Assembly (NCBI RefSeq): GCF_000006445.2
Contig: NC_006048.2
Location: forward strand, 744,001-808,000
Direction of reading: 5' to 3'
Length of the DNA: 64,000 nucleotides
Source of the DNA: Debaryomyces hansenii CBS767
Lineage: Eukaryota; Ascomycota; Pichiomycetes; Serinales; Debaryomycetaceae
A program made the position numbers and the translations under genes. The stretch's first letter is position 1; every line of letters starts with the position of its first letter. Under the pieces are notes generated by a model. It searched no databases and was not told the DNA's origin. It was given only the letters and a program-made list of their open reading frames with translations. Shown here piece after piece: positions 40,801 to 48,737 of this stretch.

Positions 40801-41787
40801 TGGTGATCCACGACGGTTCATGAAATCATTCAAAGTTGTTAAAAACAATTCAATTTGTAATTGAGCGATTTGAGCAGGTGGAGGTTTATTACCTTGCTGA
40901 CCTTGGGGCGGTATTGAAGGTTGAGAAATCTGTGGATTTGAAAAACGAGGTGTCTGCTGCTGACTTTGGGGCATGTTACTCTGAACCTGGGGCGAGACCA
41001 TATTGTTGACAGGACTATTGGAGTACGAATTTGATACGCTCTGGGGTTGTGTCATCTGTGGCTGCGGGCGACCTTGAGGTTGACCTATATTACTCATGGA
41101 TGGTGCAGGCTGGGAAACATTCGGGATTTGCGATCTTGAAAACGTTTTTGGTGAAGAAGTTTCTTGTAATTCCATATTTTTAAGACGCATAGCACCTTGT
41201 GCTTGTGTAGTCAAGTTACTGTTATTATTATTTGCGGATCCAGCTAACAGCTGAGGCTGTTGAAATTGTTGTTGTTTTTGCTGGGCATGAAGCATTTGCT
41301 GTTGCATAATTTGTTGTCTCATCCTCAATAATTGTTCCTTTCTCCCCTGATTTAAAGCCTGTTGGCTATTTTGTCCGGGTTGTTGTGTCTGTTGAGGTTG
41401 TTGCAGTTGTTGTGGCTGTTGCAGTTGTTGTGGCTGTTGGAACTGTTGAGGCTGTTGGGATTGTCGAGTTTGTTGAAGCTGCTGAGAACGTTGTTGCTCT
41501 TGAAGCTGTTGTTGTTGTTGTTGTTGTTGTTGTCTCATAAACATCTGTGGATTAATACTCTGCTGTTGCCCCAATATTGCTGCGGGACTTATATCTTGTG
41601 GAGCTGAAGGTGTGTTATTTGACGATGATTGATTAGCCGCTGGTCGTACGTTTTGTTGTGCTTGCTGTTGTTCTGCATTTTGGTCAAAAATATTATTCAA
41701 GAAGTCATCATTATTCGACGCATTGCTATTGTCGTTTTGATTACTACCCAGGAAGGCATCATCATTGAACCAAAAATTGTCAGACAT
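37879..41787 (-). CDS. SWI1: SWI/SNF chromatin-remodelling subunit Swi1 (ARID protein)
   Basis: Subunit of the SWI/SNF ATP-dependent nucleosome remodeller. The 1302-residue protein has a Gln/Asn-rich N-terminal 300 residues. An ARID DNA-binding domain spans about 310-410 (FLTTLNDFMNRRGSPISQPPV, LFFLYILSHKLGGPQALIKA, WSTICQKLGLYDG). A long second Gln-rich region follows, with one uninterrupted run of 36 Gln at residues 587-622. The C-terminal 600 residues are mostly helical (armadillo-like, as in the Swi1 family). Q runs are written as mixed CAA/CAG, mainly with a 9-bp period. S. cerevisiae Swi1 (YPL016W) is also Q/N-rich and can form the [SWI+] prion. Confidence 0.93.
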   Translation of the reverse strand: MSDNFWFNDDAFLGSNQNDNSNASNNDDFLNNIFDQNAEQQQAQQNVRPAANQSSSNNTPSAPQDISPAAILGQQQSINPQMFMRQQQQQQQQQLQEQQRSQQLQQTRQSQQPQQFQQPQQLQQPQQLQQPQQTQQPGQNSQQALNQGRKEQLLRMRQQIMQQQMLHAQQKQQQFQQPQLLAGSANNNNSNLTTQAQGAMRLKNMELQETSSPKTFSRSQIPNVSQPAPSMSNIGQPQGRPQPQMTQPQSVSNSYSNSPVNNMVSPQVQSNMPQSQQQTPRFSNPQISQPSIPPQGQQGNKPPPAQIAQLQIELFLTTLNDFMNRRGSPISQPPVVNNKRVNLFFLYILSHKLGGPQALIKALQQPSQQPSPWSTICQKLGLYDGVNIQQDIALKTRIEKEVGNCYVQYLLPYEQYNSTPDGQKDIQQKRLHFQKQLLLRFQQQQQQQQQLQQQQQLQLHQGSPAPNIAQAPQPPHQVSPPQASNIASPVVNMHLNMMQLAQSPVISQAPTPQQQRKLSRVSSNQNSPNVQSPYMQQLISRSGSIVQQAQMNSQHQAQMQQQQQTQMQQQQQPQQAQMNSQQQAQMQQQQQQQQQQQQQQQQQQQQQQQQQQQQQQQQQQQQHQQHQQQAQMQQQQQAQMQQQQLQRQQQVPSARSSNVDILGQGSASEPPRITDQKSLQSVARPAATTSEHNVKSKPQEPNVVKNYVPIRKVIESHAGYDIKSLSTVAGEIEITKPVYLFAPELGSINIHALIMALKNYSYSNRGEVFSALNTLLVTTSDSNYAFKISDCPELLDSLATLGLTVLDQLIEDKVNRRKEEEYTEKFSSNNNIENVFNRYVNNKDTNDMVEEDITYVVDSLTGQLVEDEDSDMEIDEVFSPSEWNSTSCTSESNSPSVNRPDDETEFYISDYMSTLLNFRKENKYHFSKIQTKNAMDNQIMLVDQLITITMILRNISFSEANRTKMSKNEIFKNLIFKIVKAIATTSKSFVFHRKRLCLLKDCLLMLDNIAFTVELTSLEEAFLAFVLVSSFGPKLEDGFDIPKVNLDVYSYLPFGIDALTKLLVREPHNRSLMQAVLTGSLNISPSTYSSNTLNITPEDQSETKRLMLAFLDGDEEGLKSGKLLTKSFQLFLCLIPYESSTYEFSKFIFTRSSTVSQALFGAKLIIDMIPVEDSTSPLSNISVLWILHNKELILSNLSRMSMSLIVEASKLHPTTNEYKTLSLVLVRSFIMVNSLVNDAINTYELLSHDDKLKGAIKDLAKLSRVIPDPSSALDCLLSPAVDAGLSKEVIRLLALLRRLSKD
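39922..40029 (-). repeat. Poly-glutamine-coding microsatellite in SWI1
   Basis: 36 successive Gln codons alternate CAA and CAG, mostly in the 9-bp unit CAACAGCAA. Shorter Q runs occur at about 40420-40465 and 41500-41535. Such arrays vary in length between strains. Confidence 0.9.
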
Positions 41788-42005
41788 GTCAATATTGAAA
41801 AATATGAAACTATACTAACCATTTTGGCGTGTTTATCTAATATATCAAAAATTTGGAGTCCCGTATATTTGAACTACACACTACCACACTACAAACATAG
41901 GTAGTCTATTAAATGTTCTATTGATACTTAAGTAAATATACACTGATGTACAATTGTTACTTGTGAATTTATAAAGATACTAAACATGATACTGAAAGTT
42001 CAAAT

Positions 42006-43106
42006 CTACCAAAATTTCCACCATCTCTTATGGAGTCTCTTAGATAATGCTTTATAATGTTCCATTTCACCCCAACAGTCTCTTCCCCATTCACAACCAG
42101 CCATATTAATAACGAAATCACGCTCTTTGTAGAAATATCTAGGGTCATTGGAGAATTCAGAACATGCTCCTGGTGGGAAGGCATTAATTTTTCTCAAAGG
42201 AAGAAATCCGATTCTTTCTCTTATCCAAGATTGGGTCGTATATAACGTCTCTAACGCATCTTGCTCGTTATGTTCCCAAGCCATGTGCATTTGCTCATAC
42301 ATGGCAGGATCCCACCAAAAGTCTAATAGCATCTCGGACCAAGCAGATCTTCTTAACATAAATGAGCCTAAATTAAATCCACCACAGTCTTGCGTGATAA
42401 CCATATCAATAGGGCTGTTATAGTCCACGTAAGGCAAATCAACCGGAAGGTTGAGGGGATTGAATGCTTCCAAAGATCTGTAAGTTGCATTTTCCAAGTT
42501 ATCCAAGAAATGCTGTTCTAACGATGTTTCTGGTTCCATAATATAAGTATGCAAGTCTAGCCACCAGAACCACTCAGTTTCAGGGTACTGTCTCATCACT
42601 TGTTTCATTATATCCACCTTTTCCCATGATTCTCTCCATTCATGAGAATACCTCTTTTTAAGTGTCATATCCTTGATAGTTAAACCATAACCATGAACTT
42701 TCGCATAATGCTTTTTGTTGGCAATTGAGGATCTTTCCACAGACCACTCTTGCGGCCCCTTCCATTTCAAAACACCTCCACCTTCGTTTGCTGCCAATAT
42801 TATTACGACTTTTGGGTCTTTTGACCTTAAATGGGGAATAAATGGAGTAGACGTAAAAAGCGACAAACAAATCAAGGTAATCAATACGATTACAATCTTC
42901 TTATGCCTGACACAAACTTCTTGTATTACTTTCAATGTAGACCTAAATAGCGATTCAGTTCTCGAGTATAATGATTTGTGTTTATTGGGTTTAAACGACT
43001 TATGATAATTATCATGATTATTGTCGTGAATATTACTTTCTAACTTTTCTAGATAGTCCTCGTCAACACTACCTTTAGGCAGAGTATGCCTTTGATTTGA
43101 ACTCAT
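42006..43106 (-). CDS. MNN10: Golgi alpha-1,6-mannosyltransferase Mnn10 (GT34)
   Basis: Subunit of the M-Pol II complex that extends the alpha-1,6-mannan backbone of N-glycans in the cis-Golgi. The 366-residue type II membrane protein has a short basic cytosolic part and one signal-anchor span (KKIVIVLITLICLSLFTSTP, about residues 73-92). The GT34 catalytic domain shows the metal-binding FWWLDLHTYIMEP, GGFNLGSFMLRRS and MAGCEWGRDCWGEM. The frame is open to 43142 but has no ATG before 43106. S. cerevisiae MNN10 (YDR245W) directly follows PEX5 (YDR244W). Mnn11 is the nearest alternative. Confidence 0.92.
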   Translation of the reverse strand: MSSNQRHTLPKGSVDEDYLEKLESNIHDNNHDNYHKSFKPNKHKSLYSRTESLFRSTLKVIQEVCVRHKKIVIVLITLICLSLFTSTPFIPHLRSKDPKVVIILAANEGGGVLKWKGPQEWSVERSSIANKKHYAKVHGYGLTIKDMTLKKRYSHEWRESWEKVDIMKQVMRQYPETEWFWWLDLHTYIMEPETSLEQHFLDNLENATYRSLEAFNPLNLPVDLPYVDYNSPIDMVITQDCGGFNLGSFMLRRSAWSEMLLDFWWDPAMYEQMHMAWEHNEQDALETLYTTQSWIRERIGFLPLRKINAFPPGACSEFSNDPRYFYKERDFVINMAGCEWGRDCWGEMEHYKALSKRLHKRWWKFW

Positions 43107-43336
43107 TGTTGAATTATGGATCAACTCTACGTTTATCGCCAAAAAATATTAACTTGAGTCGACTAGAAATAAAAACAGCGCTATCCCGCACGTGAATCAA
43201 ATATTATATTTTGCATTATTCAAACATGAATATGTATCTATATACAGAGGTTTGATATATATAGACTGAAATATTGATATCAACAACCTGCCCTTTAGGT
43301 AGTACCAATACAACCACTTCTGCACAGCAGAATTCA

Positions 43337-44428
43337 TCATTTTAACGGAAGCAAATTTTGTTCGAGACATTGTTGTCTACACAAAGGACATTCAGGGTGG
43401 TCTCTTACCCAATCTACAATGCATTCCCAACAGAATAAATGACCACACGACGCTGCAGATGGGTTTGTCATTGGCGATAAACATAACATGCACGCCCTTG
43501 AGTTTTCAGGTAAATACGGCAAATGATCCGGATTCGATAAATCCACATTGATTTGCTTATAGAGTTTATTGTTAGTAGTCACCTTGTCTCTAAAATTTTC
43601 CAATTGGGATATTTTAAATATTGCATTGACATTCTTTTCGTTTTCCTCATTTTCAGGTTGATTTACTTTATTTTTGTCATCAATGTAGCTTTTAAATTTG
43701 ATCAACGACTTCACAAAAAACTGTAACAAAATAATACCACCCAATAACGAGTAATCACCCCTAGCGAGTCTTAATTTTTTTGGATCTTTATTATGTCCAA
43801 ATGCATACCGTAATCCAAAGATACGTTTTGATAATGAATAAAATTCTCCTTTGAAATAAAAAATAGCGATATGCAAATTCATAAGTGTGTCCAATACTTT
43901 CGGATACGATGAGAAGAACTGAACTAACCAGTCCTTTGTACCATCCTTTGGTTTACTAGATTCATCTCCATCTTTGGGTTTATACTTTCTCACTAGTCTG
44001 GTGAATAAGTACGGTAACAATGCATATGACAAAATGAACCCTAGCTTCAGGAGTAATTGAGGGAACCTCTTACCTGATCTATTGACGTAAATTAGATCAA
44101 CATACTCTTCTCCCAAAGTTCTTGCACCGATCAATGTTGTGAGCATTAGATATAAAGACTTCGCTGCTACTGTAATTTCCTCGGGATGAGTATTAATAAA
44201 CCGCTGACCCTTAAATAAATGAAGAACATCTTGCACTTGTGAACGATATGAAGATTCAAAATATGTATCTTTTTGATGTGCCCGTACTGTTGTATAGTTA
44301 GTATCACGAACTGAATATACCCCACAACAACTAAATACTTCAGCGCATATTTATAGTAGCACAGAATAAAACATACCTATAGTTGAAGCATCAGCAAACG
44401 GCAATGCATTATCATTTACCTTGGACAT
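43337..44428 (-). CDS. PEX10: Peroxisomal RING ubiquitin ligase Pex10, two exons
   Basis: Member of the Pex2-Pex10-Pex12 ligase complex in the peroxisomal membrane that ubiquitinates Pex5 for export. Exon 1 is 44377-44428 (17 codons plus one base, ending PFADASTI), the intron is 44287-44376, and exon 2 is 43337-44286. The spliced product is 333 residues, against 337 in S. cerevisiae. The join restores FADASTIVRAHQKDT, matching the S. cerevisiae FADAPSIVQAHQKDE. RTLGEEYVDLIY and several hydrophobic spans follow. The C-terminal C3HC4 RING runs from CMLCLSP through CGHLFCWECI to CPLCRQ. The match across the splice makes the intron nearly certain. Confidence 0.95.
44287..44376 (-). other. Spliceosomal intron of PEX10 (90 nt)
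   Basis: Donor GTATGT at 44376-44371, branch site TACTAAC at 44303-44297, acceptor ACAG ending at 44287, 11 nt from the branch adenosine. Splicing joins a phase-1 G to TA, giving a Val codon in a conserved peptide. Confidence 0.93.
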
Positions 44429-44556
44429 CGTAGGCGATCTTTGACTTTAAATTGATTTATAATACTATATGGTCATAAGATGGAAAAAAGAGTGTTTTTT
44501 TAATTTATTGATGTTCCTCGGTCAAGCTACACAAAAAAACAAGGGTTGACTTTATT

Positions 44557-44575
44557 TATATATATATATATATAT
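44557..44575. repeat. (TA)n microsatellite
   Basis: About 9.5 TA units between the RAD30 end and the PEX10 start. It lies at about -130 to -150 of PEX10, so it could act as an AT-rich promoter element. Confidence 0.8.
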
Positions 44576-44594
44576 TATGTATCAGACATAGGTA

Positions 44595-46907
44595 TTAAAA
44601 AGGTAGCTTAGACTGTCCTTTATCTACTTTGCTACTTTTGGGTTCTCTCTCTGAATATGGTGAACCTGATCGTTTATTTGTAGTTTCAGGAGTGATCTCA
44701 CGACCATTGATCTTCAGTGAGAGTTCAAGTGCAACATGAAAATCCCGATGCTCAAAAACATCCTTAACTTCAAGATTGCAATGAGAACAGTAATTGTTAC
44801 TAACCAAATCATCAAAGAATGTTTGGTCATTGGCCACTGCCTTACTTGATTTAACCGAATGACTGGAGGACTTCGCTTTCAAGTCCTTTAGAATATTATA
44901 CTTCTTTTCCTCTTTCCGTTCTGGTTGTGACTTCGATGGAACATTCATGACATTTGAGTCACTCTCGAACTTATCAAACAACGACCTGATATATTTCTTG
45001 TCTTCTTGACTATTATTAGTCTTCAAATCTCTTGGCCCCCGGGTACTCTTTGAGGGATTCCTCGTATTTGATGCTAATGTTTGTTCTGAATTGAAATCCG
45101 TGAATAGTTTATTAACGTATTCCACTTCCTCTTTGGAAATCGATCTGGATTTACTTTTAGAAGCTTCCGGCTTGGGAGTAACATCTTCTAGTTTTTCTCT
45201 TTTGATTCTGGTTTCCTGATTTACCTCGTCAAACATCCTTCTTATATTCTCTTGAGTAGAAATATCCGACTTATTATCTGTGTACGAATCGATTAGACTT
45301 GAATCCGTATTTTTGACAAAATTTGAGATCACTAAAGACATATTAGCAAGGGGTATTATATTAATCTTTGAGTAATCCTTATCTATCTTCTTATCTAATT
45401 CCTTCAAACTTATTCCATTATTTAATTTATGGACATTTGTAGAATTATCAAGTATATCCATAAGTAATCTGAGTCCCGTAACTTCCATATTTTCTTTTAA
45501 TTTTTCCAATGATCGTACTATCGTTAATTGCATTTGTTTAGAATGTTTCACATAAGAAGTAGAGGAAATCTGGATACTTATGGTTTTAGGTCTTCTTATA
45601 TAGCCCTTGCCTCGACGGGACTCTTGCAGCATCAGGAGGTTTAAACTTTCATCGTCCAACTCAATCAACCGGCCATATAAGTCACCTGCGAAAACCTTGA
45701 TCCAATCATAAGCATCATGTATATTATTAACAGGATTTTTAGATAAAAAGTTCTTTCTTGACATCATCGATTTAATTTCAGTTCTTAATGATAATTCTTG
45801 GCGATAGTTCCCTCTAACCATTTGATATGTTTTCTGAGCTAAAGGAGGATCATTCGCAAATTCTTTTTGAATATCCTCCAAAGAAAAATTATTACGAATA
45901 AATGAAATGGAATTGACATCAGGAGGTACTTCAAGACGTTGCATTATCACATCACCTGTTTTACCCCCCATTCCGTTAAAATCAATTAACTGGAAGTTCT
46001 TTAAAAAATTATTCATCAGACAGGTTCTAATAATTGTTTGATTGTCTGGCTTTAAAAAACCCCCTGCTATTTTAGCTATAATCTTATTCTTACCTAGACC
46101 GCCCGAAGTGGTGTAACCCAATTCCTCGAAAACCTGTTGACGAACTTCGTATAGTAATTGTGATCCGATTAACATGCATACATCATCCCAATCTCTAATT
46201 CTTGGATCATTAGCCTTGAGATCTTGATCATTATCGCTGTTTCTTGGTACTTCATCTTCTGATTTGATAATTTCCCCTACCCAATATAAAGAATCAGGCA
46301 ATGTTGAAGGAATACTTGGTAAATTACTATTAATATTTTCTACTTCATCACCTAGATCTGGAAATAATTGAAGTAAGGTATAGTAAATCATTCTTCCAAA
46401 ATCTAAAAAGCATTCATCGACACTTGCCTTTTCAACTAAATCACAGTATTCCCTGAAGATATTCATAATTTTTCTACTTTCCCTTCTATATGGATCCAAC
46501 AGTACCTTATGAACAGACCGGTCAGGTAATCCTCTAATATAGGACCAGTAAGAATCACCTTTTTTAAAGACTGCTGCATGGGCTATTATGATATTTGGGC
46601 ATTTCTGTCTCGCAGATTGAATTGTATCCATTCTACCAATTCCAAATTTTCTGGCAGCATACGATACCGCAATCAAAGACTGCCATTGAGCACAAACAAC
46701 AGGATCGTCTGCAGTTAGGTTTAATCTCACTTGCTCTACTTGAGCAAAAAAAGCATTCAAATCAACATGAGCCACAACTGCTAAAGGCAGTTGATATGCT
46801 ACAATTGGATTCTCCAAAAGTTTTAGGTCTTTATAAGTAAAAGTGGATGCATGGTTCGGGAAAGTTGTCAATGATTTATTTTCAAATTCATCTCTTTTAA
46901 CAGACAT
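44595..46907 (-). CDS. RAD30: Translesion DNA polymerase eta (Rad30)
   Basis: Y-family polymerase that copies accurately past UV cyclobutane dimers. The 770-residue protein has the metal-binding block HVDLNAFFAQVE (about residue 47), AVSYAARKFGIGRMD, the catalytic SVDECFLDF, and GLGKNKIIAKIAGG in the thumb. A Ser/Lys-rich linker leads to a ubiquitin-binding UBZ zinc finger with C-x2-C...H-x3-H at about 704-722. The extreme end, GQSKLPF, resembles a reduced PCNA-interacting peptide. S. cerevisiae Rad30 is shorter (632); the extra length is in the linker. Confidence 0.94.
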   Translation of the reverse strand: MSVKRDEFENKSLTTFPNHASTFTYKDLKLLENPIVAYQLPLAVVAHVDLNAFFAQVEQVRLNLTADDPVVCAQWQSLIAVSYAARKFGIGRMDTIQSARQKCPNIIIAHAAVFKKGDSYWSYIRGLPDRSVHKVLLDPYRRESRKIMNIFREYCDLVEKASVDECFLDFGRMIYYTLLQLFPDLGDEVENINSNLPSIPSTLPDSLYWVGEIIKSEDEVPRNSDNDQDLKANDPRIRDWDDVCMLIGSQLLYEVRQQVFEELGYTTSGGLGKNKIIAKIAGGFLKPDNQTIIRTCLMNNFLKNFQLIDFNGMGGKTGDVIMQRLEVPPDVNSISFIRNNFSLEDIQKEFANDPPLAQKTYQMVRGNYRQELSLRTEIKSMMSRKNFLSKNPVNNIHDAYDWIKVFAGDLYGRLIELDDESLNLLMLQESRRGKGYIRRPKTISIQISSTSYVKHSKQMQLTIVRSLEKLKENMEVTGLRLLMDILDNSTNVHKLNNGISLKELDKKIDKDYSKINIIPLANMSLVISNFVKNTDSSLIDSYTDNKSDISTQENIRRMFDEVNQETRIKREKLEDVTPKPEASKSKSRSISKEEVEYVNKLFTDFNSEQTLASNTRNPSKSTRGPRDLKTNNSQEDKKYIRSLFDKFESDSNVMNVPSKSQPERKEEKKYNILKDLKAKSSSHSVKSSKAVANDQTFFDDLVSNNYCSHCNLEVKDVFEHRDFHVALELSLKINGREITPETTNKRSGSPYSEREPKSSKVDKGQSKLPF

Positions 46908-47048
46908 AGCATTTCATTTTCACAATACTGATTTGTAGGATGTTGAAAAAATACAAAATTTATTGCAAGCATGGAACAAATTGAATTATTAATTTAAATT
47001 TATACAGGAACTTATAGCTACTATTAATCCTACAAACTGCAAGAACAC

Positions 47049-47120
47049 GCTCGTATGGCGCAGTGGTAGCGCAGCAGATTGCAAATCTGTTGGTCCTTAG
47101 TTCGATCCTGAGTGCGAGCT
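47049..47120 (+). tRNA. tRNA-Cys(GCA)
   Basis: 72 nt. The acceptor pairs GCTCGTA with TGCGAGC, discriminator T. D-arm GCGC...GCGC type; anticodon stem GCAGA/TCTGT with loop TTGCAAA giving anticodon GCA; T-arm CTTAG TTCGATC CTGAG. There is no intron and CCA is not encoded. Confidence 0.96.
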
Positions 47121-47129
47121 TGTTACTTC

Positions 47130-47136
47130 TTTTTTT
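47130..47136 (+). terminator. Pol III terminator of tRNA-Cys
   Basis: A run of seven T starts 10 nt after the tRNA-Cys 3' end. Confidence 0.75.
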
Positions 47137-47198
47137 CTTAATTTTTTATTTCTGGATTATATAGAAGTGGATATATATTAATTGTATACTATCTAAGA

Positions 47199-48737
47199 TC
47201 ACATCTCATATATCTCAGAGACAAAATTAACCTTATTTTCACTTGCCCACTCTTGGGCACTATTTACAAGACTTCTCGGACCACAAGCAATTATCCATTT
47301 ATTAGAGCTGTTTACCTGGACCAAAGATTCGAAGGTGTTTCCAAAATCTGGCCTTCCTTGTACTATGATAAATTTCGATTCCTTTTTGGGCCTTGTGTCC
47401 TGCGACAAAGAGTCATCATTAACCGTTCTGGATGGAGTCTCAGAGGATGGTAATGACTCAAGTTCAAAATTTTCATTATTATCATAATCCAATAACCCAT
47501 AATCTTCCTCGTCAAATATTGTATTTGAAGTAGAATCCTGAAGGTTACCAGTAATATGTATGATTATTTCTTCATTAAAGTTTAAAGTTCTCAAGACATG
47601 TAAATCATTGTTACTTCTAACGCACCAAATCAATTTCACATGAGATGCCTTTTGCTTTAGGTTTCGGAAAACTGGCAATGCAAATGAGATACCAGAGCCC
47701 CCACAAATAATATCGACGTTATCGATAGTTTGTAAGAGCTCCTTTGAAAAGGAAGTAAAAGGCCCAGTCCACGAGTAAGGCATTTGCGGGTGCAATATAA
47801 AACGATTCGATTTGCTAATGATTAGATCTAACATTTCATCCGACTCTAGTGATGCAATTGTATAAGGATGAGTAGGAAATATCCAGGATCTATAATTGGT
47901 TAGAGGATAGGTTAAACGGATGTGTGATCCACTCGGCCAATCAGCAATCTTCAGATCTCGTTGTATCCTTACTACTATCAAGTTGGAGCCTTCGTATGAA
48001 ATCACTTTTAAATCTGAAATTGAATGTGATTTCGCATATCTTTCAAATATTTGAAGACCCAATAAGCTAGCACATGCGATGGCATATTTTCCAACACCTG
48101 GCCTGGCATGCAAACAAATCAATCCCACAAACAACCAAACCGTTATATTGTGCACGACATAGAAATACTGGTATATCCTCCTTCGGAAATACCTTAGCGA
48201 GATAATTATCAAAATTAAATTTAGCATGAATACCACTATCCCCAAGAAATTCCACAATCTAACCAGTTTGGTGAAGAGGCTTCCTTCCAATATCCACTTG
48301 ATAAAATAGCCCACTCCATGAATAATGGCCCCAGCAATTATCACCCGAGACATCCATTTATGTAAATCCATCAATTCCAAATATCTGAGACCAATACTGT
48401 TAGGTCTTAATACGAGAAATATATCGAAGGGCAAAAGCGCATACGACATTCTACCAAACCGCTTAATACTAGTAACATAGTTCTCTGGCAATTGTACGTG
48501 AAAAACTCCAAGTCCTATCAAAATCAAAGTCCATGCAATAATCGAAATAAAAAGTGGTGATTTGACAAAGTCTATTCCTTTCGTGGAGGTAGTCCAGCGA
48601 AGTTTGAAGACACTCTTACATATTAAAATGCCAATTATATGAACCACCGAAAACCCCAAGACTATGTAGCCATATTTTATATTAGCTGCGTGATGATGCC
48701 CTTCATGCCGTGGCGAAAATGATTCGAGTTCATTCAT
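47199..48737 (-). CDS. AIM14: Ferric-reductase/NADPH-oxidase-like membrane protein Aim14 (Yno1)
   Basis: A 512-residue member of the ferric reductase superfamily. S. cerevisiae Aim14/Yno1 (YGL160W) is an ER NADPH oxidase producing superoxide. The start HHAANIKYGYIVLG mirrors the family N-terminus. Six or seven hydrophobic spans fill residues 20-230. Heme-binding histidine pairs are spaced as expected: HKWMSRVIIAGAIIH and HNITVWLFVGLICLH. HPYTIAS is the FAD site, CGGSGISFALPVF the NADPH site, and IIACGPRSLV the C-terminal nucleotide motif. An acidic Ser-rich insert lies near residue 420. It is divergent from the Ada-like gene across 2.7 kb. Confidence 0.9.
   Translation of the reverse strand: MNELESFSPRHEGHHHAANIKYGYIVLGFSVVHIIGILICKSVFKLRWTTSTKGIDFVKSPLFISIIAWTLILIGLGVFHVQLPENYVTSIKRFGRMSYALLPFDIFLVLRPNSIGLRYLELMDLHKWMSRVIIAGAIIHGVGYFIKWILEGSLFTKLVRLWNFLGIVVFMLNLILIIISLRYFRRRIYQYFYVVHNITVWLFVGLICLHARPGVGKYAIACASLLGLQIFERYAKSHSISDLKVISYEGSNLIVVRIQRDLKIADWPSGSHIRLTYPLTNYRSWIFPTHPYTIASLESDEMLDLIISKSNRFILHPQMPYSWTGPFTSFSKELLQTIDNVDIICGGSGISFALPVFRNLKQKASHVKLIWCVRSNNDLHVLRTLNFNEEIIIHITGNLQDSTSNTIFDEEDYGLLDYDNNENFELESLPSSETPSRTVNDDSLSQDTRPKKESKFIIVQGRPDFGNTFESLVQVNSSNKWIIACGPRSLVNSAQEWASENKVNFVSEIYEM

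Noticed and set aside
41813..41819. TACTAAC on the plus strand before SWI1
   Set aside because: No plus-strand gene or GTATGT donor nearby; SWI1 is on the other strand.
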